64,000 nt of DNA from Rotaria sp. Silwood1 (lineage: Eukaryota; Rotifera; Eurotatoria; Philodinida; Philodinidae), in assembly GCA_905250075.1 (NCBI GenBank), contig CAJNOP010000033.1:1674613-1738612 (forward strand), written 5' to 3'. Below the pieces are notes generated by a model, which was given only the letters and a program-made list of their open reading frames with translations, was not told the DNA's origin and ran no database searches. Shown here piece after piece: positions 24,398-37,364 of this stretch. A program made the translations under genes and the position numbers. Each line of letters opens with the position of its first letter. The first letter of the stretch is position 1.

Positions 24398-24963
24398 AAA
24401 ACGTAGTGACATGGTCTTTCTAATTTTTTTTTCTTTGAAATCTTTGCCATTGTTACTGTTATAAAATAAAAAAACAATACAATATGTTATTAAAGAAAAT
24501 GTCTCACACTTAAAAAATCAGACTCTTAAAGCAAGCCTTATCCTTTTATTAGCATGAATCTACTATAAAAATAGATCAAGAAGAAGAAAAAGATAGAAAA
24601 TATAAGTAATTTTAATTGTATGATATGCATAAGTATATCCTCTAAATGATACTTTATTATTATTGACGCTGAAGACAGGTGATAATATCATTGATACATC
24701 ATAGATCTAATTCATGGAAGACCAAGTCGTATGAAATGTTGGGTGTGGATGTAGGTAGGTGAAGAAATTATCAAGGTCCATATCCTATTCAAATTGTTTA
24801 TATAGAGAATTTATTTACATATATGGATAATTTTAGCGAAGGTAAGTGAAGGCAATGTATGAATTCCAAGTTGTAGCTAAGCCTGTCTCATACTTGTAGA
24901 ATCTAACCTTAGGTTCAAAAGATGTTTAAATAACGATGTTAGCGTAATTTTTGCAGAATTAGA

Positions 24964-25206
24964 TTTTGAAACACGTTATAGCTACTGCTGCTCTGTGTAT
25001 TTTCGGACACGTCTCTTCATCATCCTTTTAATTCATCCTTCAGAAATTCTATAAACAAGTAGCTCATATATATTGAACGATATGTTATTGATATACGGTC
25101 TCTGATTGTATATCAACAACATCTGACACGGTCTGTCAGGAAGAGGAAGAAGGTCCACTTTTCTACTCCTATACTTCAGCACTGCTTTTAGATCGTGTTT
25201 TACAAA
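24964..25206 (-). mobile_element. Copy C of the TGTGAAACACGAT inverted-repeat family (intergenic)
   Basis: Shortest and cleanest copy, 243 bp, in reverse orientation, about 570 bp beyond the RIOX1 stop. Left end ttttgaaacacgttatagct, right end ttttagatcgtgttttaca. The core gatatacggtctctgattgtatatc at about 25090-25114 is an imperfect palindrome. Confidence 0.75.
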
Positions 25207-26022
25207 AAAAAGTCATTACAATACACGGTTGTTCATCGATTCCATTAGAAAAGAAGTGAATACATGCGAACTAAAGAATTATGTGATCGATTCAACGATA
25301 ACCAATTCACGGCACAAGATTTATTATTCGAACATGCCGTTATTGTTACGAATGAAAATACAATAAAATTTAATCTGTTATCATAAATAAGATACCACTC
25401 AGAACTATTAGTCAGGATTATCCACTCTGAAGGTTTCGTTTTTAAAAATTCAAAGTCAGAGATATTTTGTAAAAGACATTCTAGACAATTACCATTTTAT
25501 CAGTGAAAGTACTCTTATTCTTTATAGTCTTTCGAATGCATTAGATCAATTATCTGTAGAACGCACAACAACTCCAGTTACTATGCCCATCAGTTGTTAT
25601 TGTCGCTGAGACAAAATAATAAATGGCATGGAATGTATCACATCCAAGTCTTAGTTGATATTATATAAAGGTAAGAAATTTGAAAAAATAGTTGATATCT
25701 TGAACAGCTGTTTATTATAACTTGGAACAAGACAGGTAGAAGTGGAAACTCTTCCACTAGATTAGAAAATAGACAAAAGCGCTGAACATTATATTCACGG
25801 CCGAAGCAATTTCTATTAGACAAGTCTTATCATATTTATGTCGAGTGTCTCATGAGTAGAGAGTGGTTTTCTTCACTGATTCTATTCATCCAACCAGTAT
25901 AATATACAAAAGCTAGGATCGATATGAGATTGCCCGTTGAGGACTGTTGTGTAGTGACTAGATTCGCCAGAAAGTCATTGAAAGTGATAGCACGTTGATT
26001 GTATGAATAAGGATGCCTATAC
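25207..26022. other. Gene-free stretch with a possible coding fragment
   Basis: A short open stretch at about 25264-25386 reads MRTKELCDRFNDNQFTAQDL and may be a remnant of an exon, but I cannot assign it to a family. Nothing else was recognised. Confidence 0.3.
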
Positions 26023-26438
26023 CAGAGATGTCCATCGCGGTTGAAAACTGACCACTGCCGCGCCGCGACAATAAAAGAAAAAAACTAACGCGCCGCTACC
26101 GCACCGCAGTGATGAAAGTAGAAAACCTACCGCGACGCTGTCGCACCGCGCCCAAAAATAACTATGCCGCTATGGTTGTTAGCAAAATGTTGTGAATATG
26201 ACGACTTGTGGCCGTTCAGGACTAGAACTGTTGTTAGTAATCGATAAGATTCGTTGAATCTCATAGTTTTGTACTTGAAAACATTGAATTTCTATTCAAA
26301 TTCATGCATTTTTGCATTGTCCTCCAAAAATCTACCGCCATCGCGCCGCTACCGCGATGTTTACTTAAAAAAATGACCGCTGCCGCGCCGCACCGCGATG
26401 ATTATTTGACAATACTACCGCTGCCATGGACATCTCTG
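26023..26438. mobile_element. hAT-like non-autonomous element with GC-rich ends
   Basis: 416 bp bounded by inverted ends CAGAGATGTCCATCGCGG and CCATGGACATCTCTG. The flanking 8-mers gcctatac (26015-26022) and gtccatac (26439-26446) agree at six of eight bases, as expected for an aged 8-bp hAT target duplication. CAGAGATG-type ends also fit hAT. Inside, repeats of CGCCGCTACCGC-type sequence alternate with A-rich spacers, an island of high GC in AT-rich DNA. No transposase. Confidence 0.78.
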
Positions 26439-26446
26439 GTCCATAC

Positions 26447-27322
26447 ATATGGCATTGATAATTTCCTATTCGTTGAGGATGAACTACTATGAAATCTTGC
26501 AACTCGTTGATCTAATGAAAATTTTTCAAATGTATTGGACCGAAAAAGTGAGTGAGTTGAACCAGCTCGTATGAATCCGGGAACTTTTTGTCTACCGTAC
26601 TGAATAATGATCCAGCACTTGAACTAGATTTCCGATTCGGGCTTTGACGACGGTTTCCAACGACTTTCGACGAAGTATTGATCGTTGCTCGTCGTAAATG
26701 ATTGGCATTTGTACAGCGAAGATTGTAACGGAATTTGGTTGGAAGGATTTCGTAGGATCTGAATAAAACTGATTGAAGATCAACAAAACGCAAAAGAGAT
26801 GCTGCTAAAAATTAGGGAATGTGTAACCTGGATAAAAGTACATTTCTTTTACGTCTTGTCTTATAGACATTCCCTCGATAGAAATAAATTTCAAACTAGT
26901 AATATACCTACAGCTTGAATAGATGAACATTAATGCGAACAATTGTACTAATTTAGATTGTCTTCGTTGAGTTCTATATTCGATTATGTGATACTACGAA
27001 ATAACAGTCCATCTAGTGCATTTATAGACGAATATATCGATTGGCATCAAGTTCATGGCTAGAAAGTGACCATCAGTATTCATGGCCACTTTTTTGTATT
27101 AAAAATTTCAGTTACAGCATCTTGTTGCATGCAAATACATGCACTCAATTGGCTTGTCTTGTGTACAACCAGTAACATCGTTAAAATAAAATTAAAGTAC
27201 GTCTTTTAATAGATGGAATCTATAAGAGATAATGTGACGTTCAGTCGTAACTTGAGAATATTTGTTTACTCGAAAAGAGGCAGTAATGAAAAACAAAAGA
27301 CATGACTTTGCTTATTGTCTGC
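26447..27322. other. Gene-free stretch, nothing certain
   Basis: A minus-strand open frame at 26512-26793 has somewhat even base composition but no recognisable motif, so it is not called as a gene. No repeats with clear ends. Confidence 0.4.
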
Positions 27323-28131
27323 CCCTAGTGAAACATCTTGTAAGCAAGATCTTGAAAAGATTTGGAAAAGATCATATGTATGTGAATATCTTGGTTATAT
27401 CGGATAAATCTGCACTAAGGATCTTGTCAAGATCATAGAAGAGACATTATTTACTATTATCTTCTCACAAGATCTTGAGTAAAAGAACGATATCATTAGT
27501 ATTTATGTGCTGACTAGTCATTCACCGTTCTTTTTATGCATACATAGCCGTATTGAAACAACGTGTTTGAACATGTGAAGCATATATTTTCAAAATAAAT
27601 TTTTTAAAAACTATTTCTCGAATGTTAATTACTCGAGAACATGCTGATCTCGATCAATCATCGAGGGAGGACTGCCTTGAAGCACTCCAATGGAGATCGA
27701 GCCATCTCAAAATCAGTCAGATTCCAAGGTCTGACTTGCTTCAATTATTTGAGATAGGAATAATTCAAATGAAAATAAATTGAAAAAGTGTGATAATATG
27801 ATTTTACAGAAAAAAAAATTCGCTTTATGATAGGTTCGAGTCATAGTTTCAGAATAAATCATGTATTGTATCGCAAACCACGACGTACGAAACAGATTTT
27901 ATCGTAATATGTGCCCAAGATCTAATGAATCCATTCGTAAGATCTTATTAATCTGTGCCCAATATCCTAAATATCTGTAAAAAAAGATCTTACTTATCTG
28001 GACCCAAGATAAGATTCAAGATCTTGGTACAAGATAATATGATTATCTTGTACCTAAATTTTCAAGATCTGTTAACATTTCTGTACCTTGTATCTTGCCC
28101 AAGATCTTGCTTACAAGATGTTTGACTAGGG
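27323..28131. mobile_element. Inverted-repeat element rich in AAGATCTT palindromes
   Basis: About 809 bp with 30-bp inverted ends: CCCTAGTGAAACATCTTGTA at the left and TACAAGATGTTTGACTAGGG at the right, with one mismatch over the arm. Many internal AAGATCTT palindromes lie near both ends, arranged as subterminal repeats. No target duplication was convincingly seen and no transposase. Family not assigned. Confidence 0.72.
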
Positions 28132-28875
28132 TTCTTGTTCATTTTTAACATATTCTAGTCTGTCTCGTTCAAAAAATAGCATTACTCATGCAATAAATCG
28201 ATTGTGCTTATGTTTCAGAATTCTACTACCGCTAAACCATTTTAATACATAGTCAGTTGATTCAATTCTTAATGTTAAACAATAGCCGTCAAAAAACAGT
28301 ATACTCTTTCATACTAAGAATACAGTTCTGTTGAATTTTTGCTCCTCTACTCCATAAACATCAATAGAAAAATGACACGCATCAACAACATTCTGTTTTA
28401 CGTGGCTGAGAATCTGATGAAAATCTATCACTTAGAAACACATATGAAAAACGAAACTTACATTCAAGATCAATGTTTTTGTTCCACGGCAATAACATAT
28501 CCGTCAATAGACGCAGGATCGTTACTCATTGGCAATAACAGCAGTATGTTGCTATTTGATTATGCCTTTGCTTTGATTGTTCTTCAGCTCTCAAGAGTTA
28601 TAGCATTTAGATGAGGACTCATGGTGAGTCCTGTCTTACACATGCATCTGCTCGAAACTTTTGTGTTGACAATCGTGACGCCCATGAATAATTGTTGCCG
28701 AAAATAAAACAGCGACATGTCGCTTCGAATGTTTTATGTAAACAAAAGGCAGACGGTGGCATTGATTCTTTTTTTTCTTTCTCTTCTTTGATTCCATGGT
28801 AAATGAAAATGAAATTCTTTACTGAAGCAGCTTTCATCAATTCTCATTCTGAATACATATACAATCATCGCAGAC
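28132..28875. other. Upstream region of the P450 gene
   Basis: No gene is supported here. Two open frames (28339-28614 + and 28619-28840 minus) lack recognisable motifs. Confidence 0.45.
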
Positions 28876-30530
28876 ATGTTTCTTTCAACATCGCTTGTGA
28901 TTCTCGCCGTATTTTTGCTTATTGTCTATCGCTATTCAAAGTCTTCTTCTTTCACTAGTGAACGTAATCCCAATGTACCACGCCGGATTCCAACTCAATG
29001 GTTAATAGGCAAGTATTCTGTTTTTCGTTTATCTTAGGCAAAACCTTGACAAAAACATGTCAAGATCTACTTGACTATGTTCTTCTTGTCTCTTATTCCT
29101 CTGTGTGTCTATATGCTGATGTATTGATTGTTTTAGGTATCATCTGGACTGCAGGTCGTGGAGCATTTCATGAGTCAATTGCCAGACTCAAAGCAAAATA
29201 TGGTGACTTATTTGCAATTCAACTTGGACGTGGTCGTATCACAGTAGTCTCCTGCACCGACTATATTCGTCACATTTTAGCCGATCGAAACACCTACGAA
29301 ATATCTGAAACAACTAATCGTAATTTCAGCTTAATTTTTCCTACAGCTTTGCTTGCCACTCGAGGTGATGTTTTCAAGCGTCATTCTCGCATCATGTTGC
29401 CCATGTACAGAAAGAGCAAAACACTGCCATTTTTTGATAAAATCGTGCAATGTATCGATCAATTCATCGAAGAAGAATTTTTTCATCAAGACCTTAGAAT
29501 TCATACCGATCTTGTTGTCAAGTGTCAGCATGTACTTTTGAACATCATTGCCATGATTGGTTTCGATTATGATTTAGAAAAAGGCTCATCGACAGATGGT
29601 GACATACTTCGACAAGCATTTAACGATGTTATCAAGTGTGCGAATCGCTTCGCTTTGATGGCTGCCATCCCGCTGTGGATTGCACGATTGCGTTTGGCAC
29701 TTGATTCAAATTTTCAACGTGCTTTGCAAGTTCTCCGACATTATGTCATGCAAATTATTCAAGAAGAGCAAAAACGACAATGTGAAGAACAACAATCGAT
29801 GATTAAACCGAAAACTCTGATTGCATCGATGGTGGCTGCGGCCGAAAAAGATCGATTAGAAACGGGTTCATCAAAAGCATCGCTAAGTAATAATGAACTC
29901 TTCGATGAAGTATGTTTGTCGATGGTTGCCGGTTTCGAAACAACATCTACTGCACTATCGTGGTTCTTTTTTTTAATGTCAAAGCATCCAGATGTACAAG
30001 CGAAGATCAAAGAAGAACTCCATCGGCACGGTTTAACTTCGGATGCTATACTTACACCCGAAGATTTAGACGAGTTGGTCTACGTGGAATGTGTCATGAA
30101 AGAAATACTACGATATGCTCCGATTGCGGCCGCAATCGTTCGTCAAGCAACACGTGATGATTTAATCAATGATATCATCGTTAAAAAGGGTGACATTTTT
30201 TTAATTGCGACACAGAATATGCACCGAGACCCACGCTATTGGAAGATCGATCCGATGAAATTCTTTCCTGAGCGATTCCTTGACGAAGACAAATATCCAA
30301 CTCCATACGCCTACATGCCATTTGGTGGCGGTCATCGGATATGTATTGGTCAAGATTTGGCTTTGTTTGAGTTCAAAATTGCCATTGCACGATTTATGCA
30401 ACGTATTACAATTGAGGATGCTGGCAATGAGGCAAACAATTCTGGTGGATTTCAACAACGCATCACTTGCTTTCCAAAACATGTGGCTGTAAGAGTTTAC
30501 ATAGATCTAAACGCAAAGTTGCCGGCGTAA
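28876..30530 (+). CDS. Cytochrome P450, CYP3-like
   Basis: Microsomal haem monooxygenase of 508 residues from exons 28876-29008 and 29137-30530. Residues 1-20 form an N-terminal membrane anchor (MFLSTSLVILAVFLLIVYRY) followed by a Pro/Arg hinge. Signature blocks: I-helix AGFETTS, K-helix KEILRYAP (ExxR), the ERF segment and the haem loop PFGGGHRICIG with the ligand Cys. The intron begins GC (AG|GCAAGT) and ends TTTTAG. The GC donor is the only junction that keeps the frame, giving WLIGIIWTAGRG across it. The long second exon is unusual beside the intron-rich genes nearby. Clan assignment (CYP3-like) is by overall feel and is not secure. Confidence 0.92.
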
Positions 30531-32283
30531 AATCGAAGGATGGTTGAAAGCATTTACTTTCAAAACTTGTTGTTGAAAATCGAAATTTTTTTGTAATACT
30601 CCCAAAAATAGAATTGTCTAGTTTTAATTTTGATGTTTGAAGAAGAGTGTGGGTATGGGTATTAGTTTTTTCTTCATTTACTTTTACACCTACACTGGAT
30701 TTTCTTTTTTTATTTCGTTATCTTCATTACTTCGAAGATCTATTAAAAGAGTGAGACTTAAGTTTTCTAGTTTGAAACCTTTTTTGACTGGTTTTGATTC
30801 GATTATTGATGTTACTGACCCGCCATTAAATTAGTCATGAAGCTTCGAAAGCAAAGATGATGCACATTAACAGCTCATTTTTAGCTTTTCATAAATCTCA
30901 GAGTCCATGGTCAACAGTTATTAACCTTTCATATATTTTTTATGTGCTTCGAGTACAATTGAAGATTCTTAAAAATTCATGGATATACTATTCATAAGCG
31001 CATCGAGACATTGACGATGGTTAGAAATCCCTCTATACAGTCTTTCATTCACTTCGAAAATCACTGAAGATGTCCATGAATGCTTCTAAGTATTCTTTGT
31101 ACATGGTACACTTGGATATAGTGATTTTATCAAGCATTTCGGAAAGGATTTCGAAGACTTTACATGGTGCGTAAAAATGTTTTTTTCCGAAGAGTTACAG
31201 TGGGATTTCGAGTAACACTCATTGCAAATTTTATATCAAAATGAAAACTCGTCGATAATAGTATTCATCAATACTAAACAGATAGGCTTATGCAAACTTG
31301 TTATTGTCGAACTTCGAAAATTTTCAAAAATTTCTGAAATACATTGTGATAACCTATGAGTAATGAGTCATTTGGCAAGAATGGGAACTTTTCTCACATA
31401 TTCGTATACGTATCATTGTTATAAGTATTCAACATGATTTGCTCTTCAGAGTGACATTACTCTTTTTCGTTGTGTGGTCTTTTCATCCTCCTTCTTGGAA
31501 TGAGAATAACAATATATCACCATGATAATAGAAAAGATAGAATAGCCCTGATTTATATTTGCTGCAGGACACTTCCACATCTGCACTCACGTTTCATTTC
31601 TGTTCTTTTGCACAGTATTAACCTTATAGACAAATATATAAAGTGGATCCTGAGCTTTCGCAAAAAAAAGAAAAAAAAGCAATAAAAAAAAGAAAGAACA
31701 AATGGGAAATAACCAGAAGAAGAAGAAAAACAACAATTGGATAGTTATCACTCTTGTAATAAACATAAAATCCTTTTTGTAAGCAATAACAACACTGGGT
31801 ATGTATGACTACAAAAGGAGAAGACATAGAAAAAGAAGATGAAGGATCGTCCATCTATATATTCTATAGATGTCGATCCTGACAATGTTCTATTCATCAT
31901 TCTTGTCCTATTAATGTACAGTAGATTATGTTTATTAGGTTCAAAATTTGCATAATTCAATCAAAACTTCTGGACTGGTTCTCTTCTTCATTGATTCGAA
32001 GCGACAACTACAACGAACTATCGATAGGTTTGATAGAAATCAAATAAGAGGCTGTTTTGTCTAATCTCGACACGTTTCTTCTTCCTGCCATTTGTCAACA
32101 GCTTATGTAGATGAAAACAAGCCGATGATTGTACGAGGCAATAAAAACACAGCAAATAAATACCGATTGTTTTTTTTCTCACATATCAGCTGTAGTATAC
32201 ATACACGCATGGTTAACTGAATTGTTTCGAATCATACTCATATTACCATACAACAAAATCTACATGAATAATGATTGTTTTAG
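30531..32283. other. Intergenic, no gene seen
   Basis: Between the P450 and the F-box gene. Short open frames only; no repeats with recognisable ends. Confidence 0.5.
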
Positions 32284-34548
32284 ATGAATGTCCATTTGAC
32301 GACTTTCGAGATGTTGCCGGACGAGATGATATTATGCGTGTGCCGATATCTTCGTAGAGTCGATGTCCTCTATTCTTTTTTCAACTTGAATGCTCGTCTC
32401 ACTAGAACAATAACAGATTATTATCGTTATTTGTATTTAACGGGTTATATCTATCAGAAATTTGACTATGTCGTCTCACATATCTTGCCTCAGATAGGTT
32501 CTTCTGTTCGATTTCTGTTGCTGAATGATAATTGGGAGACAATGGTTTCGTCTAAAGCGTTCGCTATTCTTTTTGGTTCGCCGATATCACATACTTTTCC
32601 AAACCTGCAACATTTGGTACTTAAATGGTTCACTTGTGAGAGACTTATGTCATTTCTGGACACTCTTCAGGATCTTTCGGAGCTCGTCAAACTGGACATT
32701 CAGTTCCTCAAAGGTAGTGCACAAGAAACATTACTACCCAAAATTTTAGCTGCTAATAACAAGAAACTCATATCGATATCGTTCGATCAGTACTCGATTC
32801 ACTTAAATGTATCTCATTATGATGACAATACTTCTTATCCGAACATTAAAGATTTAACAATCAACTTGACACAACGTCAAATGTTGCCTCATCTTCTCAA
32901 ATTGGTACCAAATGTGAATCGTTTACATGTGTATCTCAATGATGTGTCAGGAAGTTCAACTGATAGAAATGAATTCCACAATCTATTGTCTCTTGTCCAT
33001 CTCATTGATTTTGAGTTACATTCAACCAATCTTTTTTGGACACTCGATGAGCTTATCAATGTACTTAGACTGATGCCTTCTTTGCAGAAACTAACACTCG
33101 ATCTTCCCACGAAGGACAAACGTTTGAGCAATAATGACAATATTGTCATTGTTTTACCCCCTACAACTAAACAAATTCATTTCTTCATTCGGTATTACTC
33201 ATCTGAACAAGAAAATGACTCAGGTGAATTAGCTGAATTACGGAGAACTCATCCCATGATCAAATATTTACTGGATGAAGTAGAACGCCGTATTTTATGT
33301 TACACTATTCCTTGTAACTTACGTTCAGTAAATCTAACAGCAGCGATCGCAAAACAATTGTCAACTGGCTGCAAATATATGCAGCAAGTGGAAGATCTAT
33401 CTATCTACGATACAACATCGCTTACGGAGATATTTTTGATATTACAACACTTTCATCGACTTCGAACATTGGAAATTGATATTAAAAACAAGTCGGAAAT
33501 TCGTATGTATTTGTCTAACTAAGCATCACTAACTAAAGCCGTCAGTATATAGATGAAAGAAATCTGTCCAAAGTATATCTCACGTTCATGTGCGAAAGGC
33601 GCGAAAGATAAAAGTCTATGCGTTAAAAGCCATAGCTATGTATGTTTCTTTTATTTGTTTCAGCAAAAAGGAAAAATACCTGAACTAGTTTGAATTACAT
33701 CAAGATAGTGTTCACACGACCAAATGAATGATGCTAACTTGTTATTGGAAGCTAGGAAAGAAGTAAGATTTGTTGAAGAAAACTCGAACAAAAATAGCTT
33801 GATAAAAATAAATGATATTCAAATTTATAACATTAAAGTCGTTCAAGTTGCTAAATGAATTTCTTACTTCTTTCAAATGTCTTCTAGTGCTCTGCTTCTT
33901 TATTGAGCGAAATCTATCTCTATGCTCAAGTATGATCAGGGAAAGAAAGCCATGCATCTTATAGTTTTTGAAAATAAAAAACAGTTCTTTAGTTTATTCA
34001 CAAAGCAGTCATTGAATTCAATTACTTCATCTTTTTTTTTCATAGTTTCTAAGATGCCTGACACAGAAAAATGTGTCTTGTGGTTGCCATATCTCAAGAG
34101 GCTACAGGTGTCTGGAACATGTGAACTGTTCGCCTTGGTAAATGCTTCACCAAACCTCAACTATTTATATCTTGACTACGAATGTCTTATAACTCTACTT
34201 GATAACAAATTTATTTGTGATCTATTCGAGCAACAAATCATTCGTCTGGATATCTATGACTGGGTTAGTATTGAATCGGATCCACTACAGCGCATCGCTC
34301 AAGTATTTAGACGTCTTAATCATCTTGTCCTTGTTCCCAAAGATTCGACTGTACCCATTGATTCGATTCCATTGGCATTCCTAAAACTTTGGAACAGTAA
34401 AGAACTTCCTTCGTTAAGTGTCGACGGTTCACCATCGGATGAAGCAAAGAAAAATCTTCGACAATGGTTGATTGACAATACTCATTTATTGGTAGAGGAC
34501 TCATTTGGAATTGAATATAAGGATGGTTGGTTCACTTTATGGCTTTAA
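32284..34548 (+). CDS. F-box protein with leucine-rich C-terminal region
   Basis: Likely substrate receptor of an SCF ubiquitin ligase. Exons 32284-33502 and 34046-34548 join in phase (C|GTATGT, CATAG) to 573 residues. An F-box lies at residues 7-45 (FEMLPDEMILCVCRYLRRVD). The rest has irregular leucine-rich spacing such as FPNLQHLVLKWF, LSELVKLDIQFL and LPYLKRLQVSG, consistent with a degenerate LRR solenoid. F-box/LRR proteins of this style are numerous in bdelloid genomes. The start is the first Met, ten residues before the F-box. The target is unknown. Confidence 0.82.
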
Positions 34549-37364
34549 TAGTTTAATTGTATCGTGGCATTTTCATATTTAGTACAATTACTGTGAAACA
34601 TTACGAATTTGTTCGACTAATATCACATCACTAGAGAAAAGGGTTTTCATGATGATGTGGTGTGGGACTATGTAGGGACTGTATATTGGTGGTTGCTTTG
34701 ATTGTGTTTTCCAGTTTGTATTTGTGAGCAGAAGATCCAAACCTTCTCCACTCCTATTCATACTCACGTCTCAATTCGAATTTACACGTAGTCTCGCATC
34801 AGACCAATACCATAGCCTACATCTCTTAATCTTTGTTTGGTTTTATTCGAAACAGCAATAAGTATATAGCAAAGGCATTTTTTCTGACTGAGCTCGCCTA
34901 TCAGACTTGCTTGTTCTCTTTTTTGCTTCACGAGTATTTCTCTGCTAACAAAACTATTTACGCTGAATATTGTTAAGGGAAAAATATCTGTATTTTGTGC
35001 AGCATGAGTAGTAGATTCTTTGTCATTCATCAGTTCCACTACTTTCATTGACCTGCTAAGCACAAATTATTCATCATTCAGAATGGAGTCCATCTTTAAC
35101 TTTGTATGGAGCCAAAACGTACAAAAACAAGCGTACAGGATAAAGTCATATGAAAGAAGTGACTGATCGAAAGGAAAGTTTTCTTTAGAAGATTCATAAT
35201 AATAATTGTCTTTCTGATGTATTCAGTGAGGAAAAGGAGAGATAGAAAAAAATTTGAATAAAGCAATGAATGGACATAACAAAAGGAAGTTACGTTGACT
35301 AAATGCATTACTCAGGCAATGACCGAAACAAGAACGATGAACAACCTCACTTACTAGCATTAAATGAGCGATGTTCTAAAGCAAAATATATGCAAACCGC
35401 AAAAAGAACACAAACTATAAACCGAAGAGCAAACATAATAGCAGCCAAGAACGCATCGTCATGTATGCCACAGAAGTGAAAACGCTTCATGTCTTTCTAA
35501 TTATTATGAAGATAGTCCTTCAAACAATGATTCATGACAACAACTTAAGTGAAGCTTTACTATAATCAGTTCCACCAAAATAACTAACATCTGAACTGAC
35601 ACAATGTCCAATATAACAGACTCAAAGAAATCGATTATCGCACTAAAAATAAGAAAGATGAATGCCGAACGAAAAATCATCACATGAAACTATGAGAGGC
35701 TAGATGGAAAACAAGAGTCTATATTGAAACAACGAAAAAGGGTGACAGAAGAATTGTCAACAATACATGATGAACAAAAAGACACTTGATTATACTCATC
35801 AACACTAACCTCATCAATTGTGATCAAGGGTGTGAACATCCTCTGCTGTACAATGCTTAACATCAGGGAGAAAGCGAAACATCAGTGTCACACGTCAGTG
35901 GTACACTATTATGATGACTGACTAGTATAGACAAGCAGCTTGTTGATGTTTCAATGTGTGGTACCACCTTGAAACGATTTGTGTCACAGTATAACACAGT
36001 TCGGCTAAGGGTCTGCAGTCTAGTTATGACACCGAAGCTTTGTGCTTGAGCATAGAAACCATGTTACGTAGTAGCTTGCATTAGTTCCAAAACAAAGTGA
36101 GATAAAATATGCATTCCAATGAGACTCTCAACTCTATCAACTGTCCATAGTCGATCTCAATATGACGATACACTCTCTGTCTGTGAGAACAGTGCACTCG
36201 ATGTGACGATGGACACGAATTATGAGTGTCGCATGTCGTTGGAATGCTTTCATGATGAATAACTACTATAGATGTAAGTGAGACGAACATTGCTAGAGTT
36301 TGACTACCACGCATCGACTTGAATCTCAGGAGAGCGAAATTTTATGTCTACCTTAAGAAGCAATGATATCAAGCATCTTGCTGTGTTTGATTATGTAAGT
36401 TTATAAGCAGGCGTTGATGCGACTGTGAGCAGGAGATCCAAACCCTATTCATATCTAAGAGTCCCATCAATGACGACCCACACACTCTGTACCAACATCC
36501 TAGTTTAGCTCACCAATCACAAAAGTACGTCTATATCCCATTACCCACATTCCACGTTGACAATTGGCATCTGCATCCACGCCCGACACTAACAATGATA
36601 CCGGAATCTCATTCCATATCCTAGCCCACATCCTAGACCTACATTCATATACATTGCCAGTCTCGCACTCATCTAAGATGCGCAAATATAAATATAAATT
36701 GGATTGTCATGAATTCATATACTTCTGTCTATCATCCATATATTGTCATGTAGTGGAAGAAAAAACTTCGAGTGGGTGTGAGTGTGAATGTGATTGTATG
36801 TGTGGATATAGAGTGTGAGCGTGAGTGTACTTTATTATGTCATCAGAAAACACACCCATTCTAGGCTTTCTTCCCCAGAATACTATTTGTATTCGTATTT
36901 GCGCAGTGTTCGCACCCACACACTTGAAGCAATACCTATACCCATAAGCAATCTCCAGGACTCATGCGACATCATCAAATTCACAAACTCACATACTATA
37001 TGGAGAAAAAAGCTGAATATGCGCATATATTTAGAACCACTTTGTGAAAAATTTAATGAAATGAATTCAGATAGGAGAACAGTTTGTCAAAATTATCCAT
37101 TCTGTCGCATGGACTATTGAACATTCCTTTTTTTTCATTGTTTGCTGCAAGTAACTCCCTATACTTATCGTTCTTGTTTTTGTGTCGATAAAATTTCACG
37201 AATCAGCAATGCAAGCATTCTCTTGTTATTAAATCAAGCAACAAAAAGTAAAATCAGCATACGCTTAAATAAGTCACTAACTCTCTTGAATGTGAACCCA
37301 GCTATAGTAGAATAAAAGGCTGAAAATATGTTGAGTATTGCATAAATTTTTGTCGATAAACGTT
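34549..37364. other. Gene-free region at the edge of the decayed island
   Basis: No exon series or protein motif was found. Two similar short segments (gagcagaagatccaaacc near 34728 and gagcaggagatccaaaccc near 36429) suggest an undefined repeat. A degenerate GT-rich tract is at 36771-36829. Confidence 0.5.
36771..36829 (+). repeat. Degenerate GTGTGRG-type tract
   Basis: Irregular units such as gtgggtgtgagtgtgaatgt, rich in G and T on the + strand. Similar tracts recur at 38091 and 40298. Confidence 0.5.

Noticed and set aside
26512-26793. 93-residue minus-strand open frame next to the hAT-like element
   Set aside because: No recognisable family or splice context; composition alone is not enough.
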